Source of the DNA: Alteromonadales bacterium alter-6D02
GTDB lineage: Bacteria > Pseudomonadota > Gammaproteobacteria > Enterobacterales > Psychrobiaceae
Assembly: GCA_002835545.1 (NCBI GenBank)
Contig: PIZK01000037.1
Location: 1-33,562, forward strand
Reading direction: 5' to 3'
Length of the DNA stretch: 33,562 bases
A model generated the notes under the pieces. The model saw only the letters and a program-made list of their open reading frames with translations. It was not told the origin of the DNA and searched no databases. Below are positions 1-9,375 of the stretch, piece after piece. The number at the start of each line of letters is the position of its first letter. The stretch's first letter is position 1. A program made the translations under genes and the position numbers.

Positions 1-231
1 GTAGTGACGTGTTGGAGTATCGTACTCAACGTGAGAAGTAGAGATGGTTATACCACGTGCTTTCTCTTCAGGAGCGTTATCGATTTGATCGAATGCTTTT
101 ACGTCACCGCCGTAAGTTTCTGCTAATACTTTAGTGATAGCAGCAGTTAGAGTTGTTTTACCGTGGTCAACGTGGCCGATAGTACCAACGTTAACGTGCG
201 GCTTGGAGCGGTCAAATTTTTCTTTAGACAT
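1..231 (-). CDS. tuf: Elongation factor Tu, N-terminal part (cut by window edge)
   Basis: GTPase that delivers aminoacyl-tRNA to the ribosomal A site. Only the first 77 residues are inside the window; the gene continues beyond the left edge. The start is the ATG at 231, preceded by an AAGGC ribosome binding site. The P-loop GHVDHGKT is at residues 19-26 and the switch I segment RGITIST at 59-65, both diagnostic for EF-Tu. It lies 64 bp downstream of fusA with no terminator between, so it is the last gene of the str operon (rpsL-rpsG-fusA-tuf). Many gammaproteobacteria carry two tuf copies; whether a second exists cannot be seen here. Confidence 0.97.
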   Translation of the reverse strand, partial: MSKEKFDRSKPHVNVGTIGHVDHGKTTLTAAITKVLAETYGGDVKAFDQIDNAPEEKARGITISTSHVEYDTPTRHY

Positions 232-295
232 GATATAGCCTTTTTATATATATGTTAAAACCAATACCTAATGTGGTAAGGGTCAAATTAAATTT

Positions 296-2392
296 TTATC
301 GTTTGCCAGAGACTACTGCATCAGCAATATTCTGTGGCGCTTCACTGTACTCTAGGAACTCCATAGAGTAGGAAGCTCGGCCCTGTGTAGCAGAACGTAG
401 ATCGGTAGCATAACCGAACATTTCTGATAAAGGAACCTTAGCGAAAACTAGTTTAATACCAGCAACGCCATCTTCCATCCCTTCAATCATGCCGCGGCGA
501 CGGTTTAGATCACCAACAACATCACCCATCCAGTTTTCTGGCGTGGTTACTTCAACCTTCATCATTGGTTCAAGTAAGACAGGACTTGCGTCGAGCGCGC
601 CTTGTCTAAAGCCCATAGAACCAGCCACTTTAAAGGCTACTTCATTTGAGTCAACATCATGGTATGAACCATCGATAAGCGTTACTTTAATATCAAGCAT
701 CGGGTAACCAGCGACAACGCCCTGGTTCATCGAGTCATGACAACCCTTATCAACAGCACTAATGTATTCCTTAGGAACAGCACCACCAACGATTTCATTA
801 AAGAATTCGTAGCCGGCGCCCTGCTCATTAGGCTCTAGTTTAAGAACAACATGACCATATTGGCCACGGCCACCAGATTGACGTACAAACTTACCCTCTG
901 CTTCCACAGTACTACGGATAGTTTCACGGTATGCAACCTGAGGCTTACCGACGTTACAATCAACGCCGAATTCACGCTTCATGCGATCTACAATAATATC
1001 TAAGTGCAGCTCACCCATACCTGAGATAACAGTCTGACCCGTTTCAGCATCGGTTTCGACGCGGAATGACGGATCTTCAGCCGCTAGTTTACCTAGGGCA
1101 ATTGCCATCTTCTCTTGAGCAGCTTGCGTTCTTGGCTCTACTGCAATCGCAATAACAGGCTCTGGGAACTCCATGCGCTCTAAGATAACTTTGTTATCAG
1201 GGTCACATAAAGTATCACCAGTAGTTACATCTTTGAGACCGATAGCCGCGGCGATATCGCCAGCACGGACTTCAGTGATCTCGTTTCGATCATTAGCGTG
1301 CATTTGCACGATACGGCCTAGACGCTCACGTTTCTGCTTAACAGAATTATAGACGTGAGCACCAGACTCAACTACGCCTGAATAAACACGCATGAAAGAA
1401 AGCGTCCCCACGAATGGGTCGGTAGCAATCTTAAATGCTAATGCTGCAAAAGGTTCATCATCACTCGACGGACGTGTTACTTCGTTATCGTCCATATCAA
1501 CACCAGTGATTGCTTTTACTTCAGTCGGTGCAGGCAAGTAATCTACGACAGCGTCGAGAACGGCTTGCACACCTTTATTTTTGAAGGCAGAACCACAAGT
1601 TGCTAATACGATTTCGTTTGCTAGTGTACGTTGGCGAAGCGCGGCTTTAATCTCTTCTTCAGAGAGTTCACCTTCTTCAAGATACTTATCCATTAGTTCT
1701 TCAGTTGCTTCAGCAGCTGCTTCTACTAATTCTTCACGAAGCTCTTCTGCACGACCTTGTAAATCGGCAGGGATCTCTTCATAAGTGAATGATGCACCTT
1801 GATCATCTTCGCTCCAGTTAATCGCCTTCATCTTAATCAGGTCGATTACGCCTTTGAAGTCTTCTTCCGTTCCAATATTTAAATGGATTGGAACACACGT
1901 AGCGCCAAGACGGTTGCGAATTTGATCGACAACCACTTCAAAGTCTGCACCAGTACGGTCCATCTTATTAACGAAGACTATGCGAGGCACTTCGTATTTA
2001 TCGGCTTGACGCCATACAGTCTCAGACTGCGGCTCCACACCTGATGAACCACAAAAAACAACAACGGCCCCATCAAGCACACGTAGTGAACGTTCAACTT
2101 CAATGGTGAAGTCTACGTGTCCAGGTGTATCAATAATATTGATACGGTGCTGTTTGAACTGTTTTTCCATCCCCGACCAAAAGGTTGTAGTGGCAGCAGA
2201 AGTGATCGTGATACCACGCTCTTGCTCTTGCTCCATCCAATCCATAGTCGCAGCGCCATCATGAACTTCACCAATCTTATGAGAAAGACCGGTGTAGAAC
2301 AAAACACGCTCAGTTGTCGTGGTTTTACCCGCGTCAACGTGGGCAACGATACCGATATTACGGTACAGTTCAATGGGTGTATTACGTGCCAA
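296..2392 (-). CDS. fusA: Elongation factor G
   Basis: Ribosomal translocase GTPase. I place the start at the TTG at 2392 (698 residues), not at the ATG 30 bp upstream: an AGGAAA site at 2400-2405 sits 7 nt before the TTG, and the resulting N-terminus [23 protein letters not shown] matches where EF-G proteins normally begin. Counting from that start, the G-motifs are AHVDAGKT (17-24), DTPGH (88-92) and NKMD (142-145). The C-terminal domains IV and V are complete and the length is normal (E. coli is 704). It lies between rpsG (74 bp upstream) and tuf. A TTG start for so highly expressed a gene is somewhat unusual. Confidence 0.97.
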   Translation of the reverse strand: MARNTPIELYRNIGIVAHVDAGKTTTTERVLFYTGLSHKIGEVHDGAATMDWMEQEQERGITITSAATTTFWSGMEKQFKQHRINIIDTPGHVDFTIEVERSLRVLDGAVVVFCGSSGVEPQSETVWRQADKYEVPRIVFVNKMDRTGADFEVVVDQIRNRLGATCVPIHLNIGTEEDFKGVIDLIKMKAINWSEDDQGASFTYEEIPADLQGRAEELREELVEAAAEATEELMDKYLEEGELSEEEIKAALRQRTLANEIVLATCGSAFKNKGVQAVLDAVVDYLPAPTEVKAITGVDMDDNEVTRPSSDDEPFAALAFKIATDPFVGTLSFMRVYSGVVESGAHVYNSVKQKRERLGRIVQMHANDRNEITEVRAGDIAAAIGLKDVTTGDTLCDPDNKVILERMEFPEPVIAIAVEPRTQAAQEKMAIALGKLAAEDPSFRVETDAETGQTVISGMGELHLDIIVDRMKREFGVDCNVGKPQVAYRETIRSTVEAEGKFVRQSGGRGQYGHVVLKLEPNEQGAGYEFFNEIVGGAVPKEYISAVDKGCHDSMNQGVVAGYPMLDIKVTLIDGSYHDVDSNEVAFKVAGSMGFRQGALDASPVLLEPMMKVEVTTPENWMGDVVGDLNRRRGMIEGMEDGVAGIKLVFAKVPLSEMFGYATDLRSATQGRASYSMEFLEYSEAPQNIADAVVSGKR

Positions 2393-2466
2393 AATGATGT
2401 TTCCTATATACAACAAACGCAATGTTCAGAAGCTGTGCAACTGCCCATCGCGTTTTTAAAACTATT

Positions 2467-2937
2467 TTACCAACGGTAGTGTGCGAATGCTTTGTTCGCA
2501 TCTGCCATACGGTGTACGTCTTCACGTTTCTTAACTGAAGCACCCTTGTTATCAAGAGCGTCAACTAATTCACCAGCTAGGCGTTGAGCCATAGATTTTT
2601 CACCACGCTTACGCGAGAACTCAACTAACCAACGCATAGCTAATGCGTTACGACGTACTGGACGTACTTCTACAGGTACTTGGTAAGTAGAACCACCAAC
2701 ACGGCGAGATTTTACTTCCACTGTAGGACATACGTTTTCTAGTGCTTGTTCGAATAATTCAACATGGCCTTTACCTGATTTCTCAGCAGCGATGTCTAAT
2801 GCACCGTATACGATTTTTTCTGCGGTAGATTTCTTACCGTCAACCATTACGATGTTTACGAATTTTGCCAGGATCTCTGATTTAAATTTAGGATCTGGAA
2901 GGATTTTTCGTTGACCTATGACGCGTCTTCTTGGCAT
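2467..2937 (-). CDS. rpsG: 30S ribosomal protein S7
   Basis: Primary 16S rRNA-binding protein that nucleates assembly of the 30S head. It has 156 residues, the usual length, starting [21 protein letters not shown], with the conserved [13 protein letters not shown] segment in the middle. The start ATG at 2937 has a GGAG site a few bases upstream. It is the second gene of the str operon. In E. coli S7 binds the rpsL-rpsG spacer as translational repressor; the 83-bp spacer here (2938-3020) is the equivalent place, but I cannot verify the fold. Confidence 0.98.
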   Translation of the reverse strand: MPRRRVIGQRKILPDPKFKSEILAKFVNIVMVDGKKSTAEKIVYGALDIAAEKSGKGHVELFEQALENVCPTVEVKSRRVGGSTYQVPVEVRPVRRNALAMRWLVEFSRKRGEKSMAQRLAGELVDALDNKGASVKKREDVHRMADANKAFAHYRW

Positions 2938-3020
2938 CTTAATTCTCCAATGTATTTCAGGTTACCCCAAAACAGGTTAATACTTAGTTTCGTTTGCTTG
3001 GCCTTACTGTCGGAGAGCTA

Positions 3021-3395
3021 TTAAGCCTTAGGCTTTTTAGCACCGTACTTAGAGCGACCTTGACGACGATCAGCTACGCCAGAACAATCTAATGTTCCAC
3101 GTACTGTATGGTAACGAACACCAGGTAAATCTTTAACACGACCACCGCGGATTAAGATCACGCTATGCTCTTGTAAGTTATGACCTTCACCACCGATGTA
3201 TGAAGTTACTTCGAATCCGTTAGTTAAACGAACACGAGCAACTTTACGTAGTGCTGAGTTAGGTTTTTTAGGTGTAGTAGTATATACACGAGTACATACA
3301 CCACGACGTTGTGGACAAGCTTCTAAAGCAGGTACGTTAGTTTTTGATACCTTCTTTGTACGAGCGTTGCGCACTAGTTGATTAACTGTTGCCAT
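3021..3395 (-). CDS. rpsL: 30S ribosomal protein S12
   Basis: Decoding-centre protein, 124 residues. The loops [10 protein letters not shown] and [13 protein letters not shown] are intact; K43 and K88 (counting Met) are the residues found in streptomycin-sensitive strains, and D89, the methylthiolation site in E. coli, is present. The start ATG at 3395 has an AGGAGC site 4 nt away. It is the first gene of the str operon, with its own promoter at 3481-3509. Confidence 0.98.
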   Translation of the reverse strand: MATVNQLVRNARTKKVSKTNVPALEACPQRRGVCTRVYTTTPKKPNSALRKVARVRLTNGFEVTSYIGGEGHNLQEHSVILIRGGRVKDLPGVRYHTVRGTLDCSGVADRRQGRSKYGAKKPKA

Positions 3396-3480
3396 TATAG
3401 CTCCTAGTTAGTTGACTTCAGCCTGCTAAAAGCAGACTCATTTGGGTGAAAAATCTATCCCCAAAAAATGGGGACGCGAA

Positions 3481-3509
3481 ATTCTATGCGTAACGCGGCC
3501 ATGTGTCAA
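3481..3509 (-). promoter_or_regulatory. Promoter of the rpsL-rpsG-fusA-tuf operon
   Basis: On the minus strand, TTGACA (3504-3509), a 17-nt spacer and TAGAAT (3481-3486), followed by a GC-rich discriminator TTCGCGTCCCC. This is a near-consensus sigma70 promoter, and such a discriminator is typical of stringently controlled ribosomal promoters. The predicted start is about 78 nt upstream of rpsL. The leader opens with a short hairpin (TCCCC 3458-3462 with GGGGA 3470-3474). Confidence 0.85.
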
Positions 3510-3642
3510 GAAATAACCAATTCTGTAATGTTACGTAGTTCAAATAAAATACCTAATAGAAAACTTAGTTAGAGTCACGATATCTATCTGAACCTTATCT
3601 AACTTTCCTTTTGAAAAAAAACATGTCAGTATACTTCCTCCA

Positions 3643-3669
3643 TAAGGATTTAATAAATAAGGATTTAAT
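3643..3669 (+). repeat. Tandem 15-bp duplication carrying a Shine-Dalgarno motif
   Basis: TAAGGATTTAAT occurs at 3643-3654 and again at 3658-3669, a 15-bp period. Each copy contains AAGGA. Only the second copy (3659-3663) is correctly placed, 7 nt before the GTG at 3671; no start codon follows the first at a usable distance. Confidence 0.85.
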
Positions 3670-3670
3670 T

Positions 3671-4608
3671 GTGAGATATATTAAAACATTTACTTGCTTG
3701 CTTGCTTGCTTGCTTCATTTTCATCAACCGCCAATACTGTGATAAAAAGTAATCTCTACGGTAAGTTATTACAAACCTCTGATGATACCTTCCAGTATCA
3801 CTCTGCGAACCAACAGAAAAAAATCCTTATCAGGACAAATAGTGAATTAGAGACTACATTTATTTTCGATGATGGAAGCTTCTTTAAGATTAGCCCTAAA
3901 ACGTCACAAGTGACTCGCTACAGTAGACTCACAGGACAAACTGAGGTTCTTGCATTCGATAATTCAAGTTTGCAACAATGGACTTTAGCCTCTTCTATAC
4001 AATCTATTCACGCGAACTTTTTAGAGTTTTCAAGTGCACATCAAACACAGCCTAAGCCACAACCATTATGTGATGACCCTTTTGAAAGTGAGCATTGCGA
4101 TCGTATACAACCCGCCCCCTCTCACGAAATCTTTGATTCCCCCGAACTCACTTTATTCGACTCTAAGCCACTTTATGGTGCAAGCCAGTGTGGATATGAA
4201 AAAGATCAATACGAGATGGAGGGCTATAATGGCTTTGCGACACTAGAACGGTGTTCACGTGTCGCATCAATAGGGACAGCCGTAGCCGCCATTGGCGTCG
4301 CAGGTTCTATAGGTGGCCTTGGTGCTCCGCTAGTAGGTACATTACCAGCATATGCCCTAGCTGCAGCTAATTTAGCTGATACTAGATTCCAATGTCAAAG
4401 GGCTAGCCGAGCAGCTTATCGTACTTATACTCAGTGCTTAGAGAAGCATGAAAGCAACTCTGATAATGAAGGTTCTGGCACTGTCGGCCCAGGTAGTGCA
4501 ATCTCATCTTCCATTTGTACGAAAGTAACCCAATATAAGGTTTGCAACAAAAGCGGTGACTGTAATTATTGGACAGAATCTTCCTATACTCCGTGCATGA
4601 CTAATTAA
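3671..4608 (+). CDS. Cysteine-rich secreted protein of unknown function, probably phase-variable (currently out of frame)
   Basis: I do not recognise a family. The long open frame runs from a TTG at 3694 to 4608 (304 residues) and that TTG has no ribosome binding site. A GTG at 3671 has AAGGA 7 nt upstream, but its frame ends at a TGA at 3740 after 23 codons. Between them is a CTTG repeat tract (3693-3715). One extra CTTG, or two fewer, joins the frames and gives a signal peptide MRYIKTFTCLLACLLASFSS followed by TANT. The body (numbering from 3694) contains a beta-rich N-terminal part (16-115), an Ala/Gly-rich hydrophobic stretch (about 189-229) that could insert in a membrane, and ten cysteines from residue 126 to 301, clustered at the C-terminus, suggesting disulfides in the periplasm or outside. 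A candidate -10 TATACT (3630-3635) lacks a good -35. It is followed by a small membrane protein gene. The span 3671-4608 is not a multiple of three because of the frame break. Confidence 0.7.
3693..3715 (+). repeat. CTTG tetranucleotide tract (5.75 copies) in the signal-peptide region
   Basis: Five full CTTG units plus CTT, without interruption. The unit length is not a multiple of three, so slippage changes the reading frame of the gene at 3671-4608. In the present state the GTG frame is interrupted; six full copies would restore it. Confidence 0.95.
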
Positions 4609-4634
4609 GGTGAACCTAATATAAAAGGAAAAAT

Positions 4635-4928
4635 ATGAAAACTCCTCCATCAAATAGCTTACATGATAAACTTGTCACATTTTTTGAAAAAGTGTTTGGA
4701 CCCATTATAGCAGTCAATTTTAATAGAGCATTCTCTTTCTTATTTACAGCTATATTGATAATTATATTAACTATTTTACAAGACAATTACATATTAACTA
4801 TGATTGTTTTATATCTGTTTGGCATGATGATGATATTGGCTAATATGGTTGAGCGATACATCGAGCAGAGATTAGCGCAACTCGATTGCAAATGCCGCAC
4901 TTCAGATAAAAGCCATAATAAAGACTAG
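4635..4928 (+). CDS. Small two-helix membrane protein, unknown function
   Basis: 97 residues, no family recognised. The ATG has an AAGGAA site (4625-4630) 4 nt upstream. Two hydrophobic helices are visible, about 32-48 (FSFLFTAILIIILTIL) and 53-72 (ILTMIVLYLFGMMMILANMV), separated by a very short polar turn (QDNY), so a helical hairpin with both ends on the same side is likely. The C-terminal tail is charged and contains a CKC motif. It starts 26 bp after the cysteine-rich secreted protein gene and is probably co-transcribed with it. A partner, chaperone or immunity role is possible but is only an inference from the pairing. Confidence 0.7.
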   Translation: MKTPPSNSLHDKLVTFFEKVFGPIIAVNFNRAFSFLFTAILIIILTILQDNYILTMIVLYLFGMMMILANMVERYIEQRLAQLDCKCRTSDKSHNKD

Positions 4929-5023
4929 TTACATAGGCGCTGCATACTTCTTTACCCCTCATGCAATCGGCTCACATGTGACACTAAAATTAGTAATCAC
5001 CTTAACACTCAGTAATTAAAAAC

Positions 5024-5051
5024 AAAAAAGGCTCCCGAAGGAGCCTTTTTT
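5024..5051. terminator. Bidirectional terminator between rpoC and the plus-strand island
   Basis: Stem GGCTCC (5030-5035) and GGAGCC (5040-5045) with a four-base loop, A6 on the left and T6 on the right. Read on the minus strand it is a C(TTCG)G tetraloop followed by T6, an excellent rho-independent terminator for rpoBC. Read on the plus strand it ends the 3671-4928 pair. Confidence 0.9.
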
Positions 5052-5080
5052 CATTTAAGCATTAAGCTCAAGAGTCTTCA

Positions 5081-8000
5081 TTATAAAGCGCTATCGTCAC
5101 CTAGTGAACCTAATAGGTCCGCTAAGTTAGCTTCAGCTTCGTCAGTATCAATCTTCGTCACTTCAGGCTCTTCAGCTTTGTTACGACGATTTTGATGATA
5201 AGCGAAACCAGTACCCGCTGGAATTAAGCGACCAACGATTACGTTTTCTTTCAGACCACGTAAATCATCAGACTTACCACTTACTGCGGCTTCCGTTAGT
5301 ACACGTGTTGTTTCTTGGAACGATGCAGCTGAGATGAATGACTCAGTTGCAAGCGACGCTTTAGTGATACCCATTAGGTTACGCTCAAAACGTGCAGGCT
5401 CTTTACCCGCTTCTTCCAATTCACGGTTAGCAACTTTAACTTGAGAATACTCAAGCGTTTCGCCAACTAAGAAGTTACTGTCACCAGTGAAGGTAATAGT
5501 ACACTTACGTAGCATTTGACGAATGATTGCTTCACAGTGCTTATCATTGATTTTTACACCCTGTAGACGATAAACGTCTTGAACTTCGTTCACGATATAG
5601 TTCGCTACGTCGGTAATACCGCGCAGGCGTAAAATATCATGTGGCGACTCAGGTCCATCGGCAATAACCTCACCTTTTTCAACCTTCTCACCCTCGAACG
5701 CGTTCAGGTTACGCCACTTAGGAATCATTTCCTCATAGTGATCGCTACCATCAGCTGGAGTAATTACTAAACGACGCTTGCCTTTAGTTTCCTTACCGAA
5801 TGAAATTGTACCGCTGATTTCAGCAAGAATCGCAGGCTCTTTTGGCTTACGAGCTTCGAATAAATCGGCTACGCGAGGTAGACCACCCGTGATATCACGA
5901 GTTTTCGAGCTTTCTTGTGGAATACGCGCTAATGCATCACCAACATTTACCGTTGCACCATCTTCAAGGTTAACGATTGCGTTACCAGGTAAGAAGTAAA
6001 TAGCAGGTACTTCAGTACCAGCGATTAAGACATCATTACCTTTATCATCAACTAACTTAACAGCAGGACGCATCTCTTTACCAGCAGCAGCACGTTGTGC
6101 AGCATCAATAACAACAACAGATGATAAACCAGTTAGTTCATCTGTCTTCTTATCCATGGTAATACCATCGATTAAGTCAACGAATTGAACCTTACCTTGT
6201 ACCTCAGTAATGATTGGATGCGTATGCGGATCCCAGTTTGCTACGATTTCACCAGCAGCAACTTCAGCATCATCACCTTTCTCTAAGATAGTACCGTAAG
6301 GCACTTTATAACGCTCTTTCTCACGGCCCATTTCATCGATGATCGTTAACTCTGACGAACGAGAAACGATAACCAACTTGCCATCAACATTATCAACATG
6401 CTTAGAATTATGTAGCTTGATAGTACCTGCATTTTTAACTTGAACGTTATTTTCAGCAGAAGCTCGAGATGCTGCACCACCGATATGGAACGTACGCATC
6501 GTAAGCTGTGTACCCGGCTCACCGATTGATTGAGCAGCAACAACACCTACTGCCTCACCCATGTTAATCAAGTGACCACGTGCTAAATCACGACCGTAAC
6601 AGTTGGCACAAACACCAAAGTCTGAGTCACAAGTGATAATAGAACGTACCTTAACTTGGTCAACGGAGTTAGCTTCAAGCATGTCAACTAACGCTTCATC
6701 AAGCATTACATTACGCTCAACTAATACTTCGTCTGTTGTACCAGGCTTGATAATATCTTCCGCAACTACACGACCTAATACACGCTCGCGTAGTGGTTCA
6801 ACAACATCACCACCTTCGATTAATGGTGTCATCATTAGACCGTCTAATGTGCCACAATCTGTATCAGAGATAACTAAATCTTGTGCAACATCTACTAAAC
6901 GACGAGTTAAGTAACCCGAGTTAGCCGTCTTAAGTGCCGTATCGGCCAAACCTTTACGAGCACCGTGAGTAGAGATAAAGTACTGAAGTACGTTTAGACC
7001 TTCACGGAAGTTTGCAATGATTGGCGTTTCGATGATTGAGCCATCCGGCTTAGCCATCAGACCACGCATACCCGCTAGCTGACGAATCTGTGCAGCACTA
7101 CCACGAGCGCCCGAGTCGGCCATCATAAATACGCTGTTAAACGACGGTTGAGTCTCTTCTTCGCCATCACGGTTAATCACCGTTTCAGTCGATAAGTTGT
7201 CCATCATCGCTTTAGAAACTTTCTCGTTAGTACCAGCCCAGATATCGATCGCTTTATTATAGCGCTCACCTGCGGTTACAAGACCTTGAGAGAACTGCTC
7301 TTGAATCTCAGCAACTTCTGCTTGTGCAGCGTTGATTAGCGTTTCTTTCTCATCAGGGATTACCATGTCATCGATACCAACCGAACAACCAGAAATAGTT
7401 GCGTAGCTGAAACCGGTGTACATGAGTTGGTCAGCGAAGATAACAGTATCTTTTAAGCCAACTTCACGGTAACACGTGTTTAGTAACGTCGAGATTTGCT
7501 TTTTACCTAACGGCTTGTCTAGCAAGCTGTATGATAAGCCTTTTGGCATAATACGTGAGAATAACGCACGACCAACAGTCGTATCAGTTAGCTTAGTAGA
7601 AGCAACTAATTCACCGTTCTCGTCTTTTTGATATTCTGTAATACGTACTTTGATGCGTGCATGAAGTTCAGCAAAACCTGTACGGTAAGCTTTTTCTACT
7701 TCATCAATATCAGTGAACGCCATCGCTTCACCCTTACCATTAACACAATCACGTGTTAAGTAGTAAAGACCCAATACAACGTCCTGTGAAGGTACGATGA
7801 TCGGCTCACCATTAGCTGGTGATAGGATGTTATTCGTTGACATCATTAACGCACGTGCTTCAAGCTGAGCTTCGATAGTTAACGGTACGTGTACCGCCAT
7901 TTGGTCACCATCGAAATCGGCGTTATAAGCCGCACAAACCAATGGGTGAAGCTGAATCGCTTTACCTTCGATTAGTACTGGTTCAAACGCTTGGATACCT

Positions 8001-9295
8001 AGTCTATGAAGAGTAGGTGCACGGTTAAGCATTACTGGATGTTCGCGGATAACATCTTCTAAGATATCCCAAACTTCAGCAACTTCACGCTCTACCATTT
8101 TCTTCGCAGCTTTGATGGTAGTCGCCATGCCTAGTGATTCTAGTTTACCGTAGATAAATGGCTTGAATAATTCAAGTGCCATTTTCTTAGGTAGACCACA
8201 CTGATGCAGGCGTAAAGTAGGGCCTACGGTGATTACCGAACGACCAGAGTAATCAACACGCTTACCAAGTAAGTTCTGACGGAAACGACCTTGCTTACCC
8301 TTGATCATATCAGCAAGAGATTTAAGCGGACGCTTGTTAGAACCTGTGATAGCACGACCACGACGACCGTTATCTAATAGTGCATCAACAGACTCTTGTA
8401 ACATACGCTTTTCGTTACGTACGATAATGTCTGGAGCAGCTAAGTCTAGAAGACGTTTTAGACGGTTGTTACGGTTGATTACACGACGGTATAAATCGTT
8501 TAGATCAGATGTCGCAAAACGACCACCTTCTAGTGGTACTAATGGACGTAGATCTGGCGGAAGAACTGGTAATACAGTCATGATCATCCACTCAGGGTTG
8601 TTACCTGATTCGTGGAATGCTTCCATTAATTTAAGACGCTTAGTGATTTTCTTACGCTTTGTTTCAGAGTTAATTGACGGTAACTCTTCGCGCATTTCTT
8701 CGATTTCTCGAGCTAATTCTAATTGGCCTAAAAGCGCTAATACCGCTTCTGCACCCATCTTAGCTTCGAACTCATCACCGTGCTCTTCTAGTGCATCTAA
8801 ATACTCTTCTTCTGTAAGAATTTGAGACGCTTCTAGATCTGTCATGCCCGGCTCTGTAACAACGAATGATTCGAAGTAAAGAACACGTTCAATGTCACGT
8901 AATGTTAGATCTAATAATAGACCGATACGAGACGGTAATGATTTTAAGAACCAAATGTGAGCAACAGGGCTTGCTAAGTCGATGTGGCCCATACGGTCAC
9001 GACGAACTTTAGATTGAGTAACCTCAACGCCACATTTTTCACAGATAACACCACGGTGCTTCAGACGCTTGTATTTACCACACAAACATTCGTAATCTTT
9101 GATTGGACCAAAGATACGAGCACAGAATAAACCTTCGCGCTCAGGCTTAAAGGTACGATAGTTAATAGTCTCTGGCTTTTTAACTTCACCAAATGACCAT
9201 GAACGAATCATATCAGGAGAAGCAAGACCGATTTTGATTGCATCAAATTCTTCGGTTTTGTTCTGCTGCTTTAGAAACTTCAGTAAGTCTTTCAC
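5081..9295 (-). CDS. rpoC: DNA-directed RNA polymerase subunit beta'
   Basis: Catalytic subunit of RNA polymerase, 1404 residues, close to the E. coli length. The start codon is GTG at 9295 with AGGAGA at 9301-9306. The N-terminal zinc site has cysteines at 70, 72, 85 and 88 ([19 protein letters not shown]). The catalytic loop [12 protein letters not shown] carries the three magnesium-binding aspartates. A second zinc site includes the [11 protein letters not shown] segment, and the trigger loop follows ([19 protein letters not shown]). It is co-transcribed with rpoB, 80 bp upstream, and ends 30 bp before the terminator at 5024-5051. Confidence 0.99.
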   Translation of the reverse strand: MKDLLKFLKQQNKTEEFDAIKIGLASPDMIRSWSFGEVKKPETINYRTFKPEREGLFCARIFGPIKDYECLCGKYKRLKHRGVICEKCGVEVTQSKVRRDRMGHIDLASPVAHIWFLKSLPSRIGLLLDLTLRDIERVLYFESFVVTEPGMTDLEASQILTEEEYLDALEEHGDEFEAKMGAEAVLALLGQLELAREIEEMREELPSINSETKRKKITKRLKLMEAFHESGNNPEWMIMTVLPVLPPDLRPLVPLEGGRFATSDLNDLYRRVINRNNRLKRLLDLAAPDIIVRNEKRMLQESVDALLDNGRRGRAITGSNKRPLKSLADMIKGKQGRFRQNLLGKRVDYSGRSVITVGPTLRLHQCGLPKKMALELFKPFIYGKLESLGMATTIKAAKKMVEREVAEVWDILEDVIREHPVMLNRAPTLHRLGIQAFEPVLIEGKAIQLHPLVCAAYNADFDGDQMAVHVPLTIEAQLEARALMMSTNNILSPANGEPIIVPSQDVVLGLYYLTRDCVNGKGEAMAFTDIDEVEKAYRTGFAELHARIKVRITEYQKDENGELVASTKLTDTTVGRALFSRIMPKGLSYSLLDKPLGKKQISTLLNTCYREVGLKDTVIFADQLMYTGFSYATISGCSVGIDDMVIPDEKETLINAAQAEVAEIQEQFSQGLVTAGERYNKAIDIWAGTNEKVSKAMMDNLSTETVINRDGEEETQPSFNSVFMMADSGARGSAAQIRQLAGMRGLMAKPDGSIIETPIIANFREGLNVLQYFISTHGARKGLADTALKTANSGYLTRRLVDVAQDLVISDTDCGTLDGLMMTPLIEGGDVVEPLRERVLGRVVAEDIIKPGTTDEVLVERNVMLDEALVDMLEANSVDQVKVRSIITCDSDFGVCANCYGRDLARGHLINMGEAVGVVAAQSIGEPGTQLTMRTFHIGGAASRASAENNVQVKNAGTIKLHNSKHVDNVDGKLVIVSRSSELTIIDEMGREKERYKVPYGTILEKGDDAEVAAGEIVANWDPHTHPIITEVQGKVQFVDLIDGITMDKKTDELTGLSSVVVIDAAQRAAAGKEMRPAVKLVDDKGNDVLIAGTEVPAIYFLPGNAIVNLEDGATVNVGDALARIPQESSKTRDITGGLPRVADLFEARKPKEPAILAEISGTISFGKETKGKRRLVITPADGSDHYEEMIPKWRNLNAFEGEKVEKGEVIADGPESPHDILRLRGITDVANYIVNEVQDVYRLQGVKINDKHCEAIIRQMLRKCTITFTGDSNFLVGETLEYSQVKVANRELEEAGKEPARFERNLMGITKASLATESFISAASFQETTRVLTEAAVSGKSDDLRGLKENVIVGRLIPAGTGFAYHQNRRNKAEEPEVTKIDTDEAEANLADLLGSLGDDSAL

Positions 9296-9375
9296 TTTTA
9301 TCTCCTAGAGGAGTTAAGGTGCACTTTTACCGTGCACCACAAATTCGAATCTCAATCTATAAAGCTAGATTGGGC

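Noticed and set aside
2117-2479. 120-codon plus-strand open frame over the fusA start
   Set aside because: Antisense to fusA and the fusA-rpsG spacer; no family-like sequence and no start signals.
3021-3395. Possible streptomycin-resistance changes in rpsL
   Set aside because: K43 and K88 are both present.
3694-3696. TTG at 3694 as a true start of the cysteine-rich protein
   Set aside because: No Shine-Dalgarno before it, and it would give a signal peptide without the basic N-terminus; the GTG at 3671 has both, in another repeat phase.
8301-8825. 174-codon plus-strand open frame within rpoC
   Set aside because: It is antisense to a highly conserved part of rpoC, has no ribosome binding site and a Ser/Arg-rich shadow composition.
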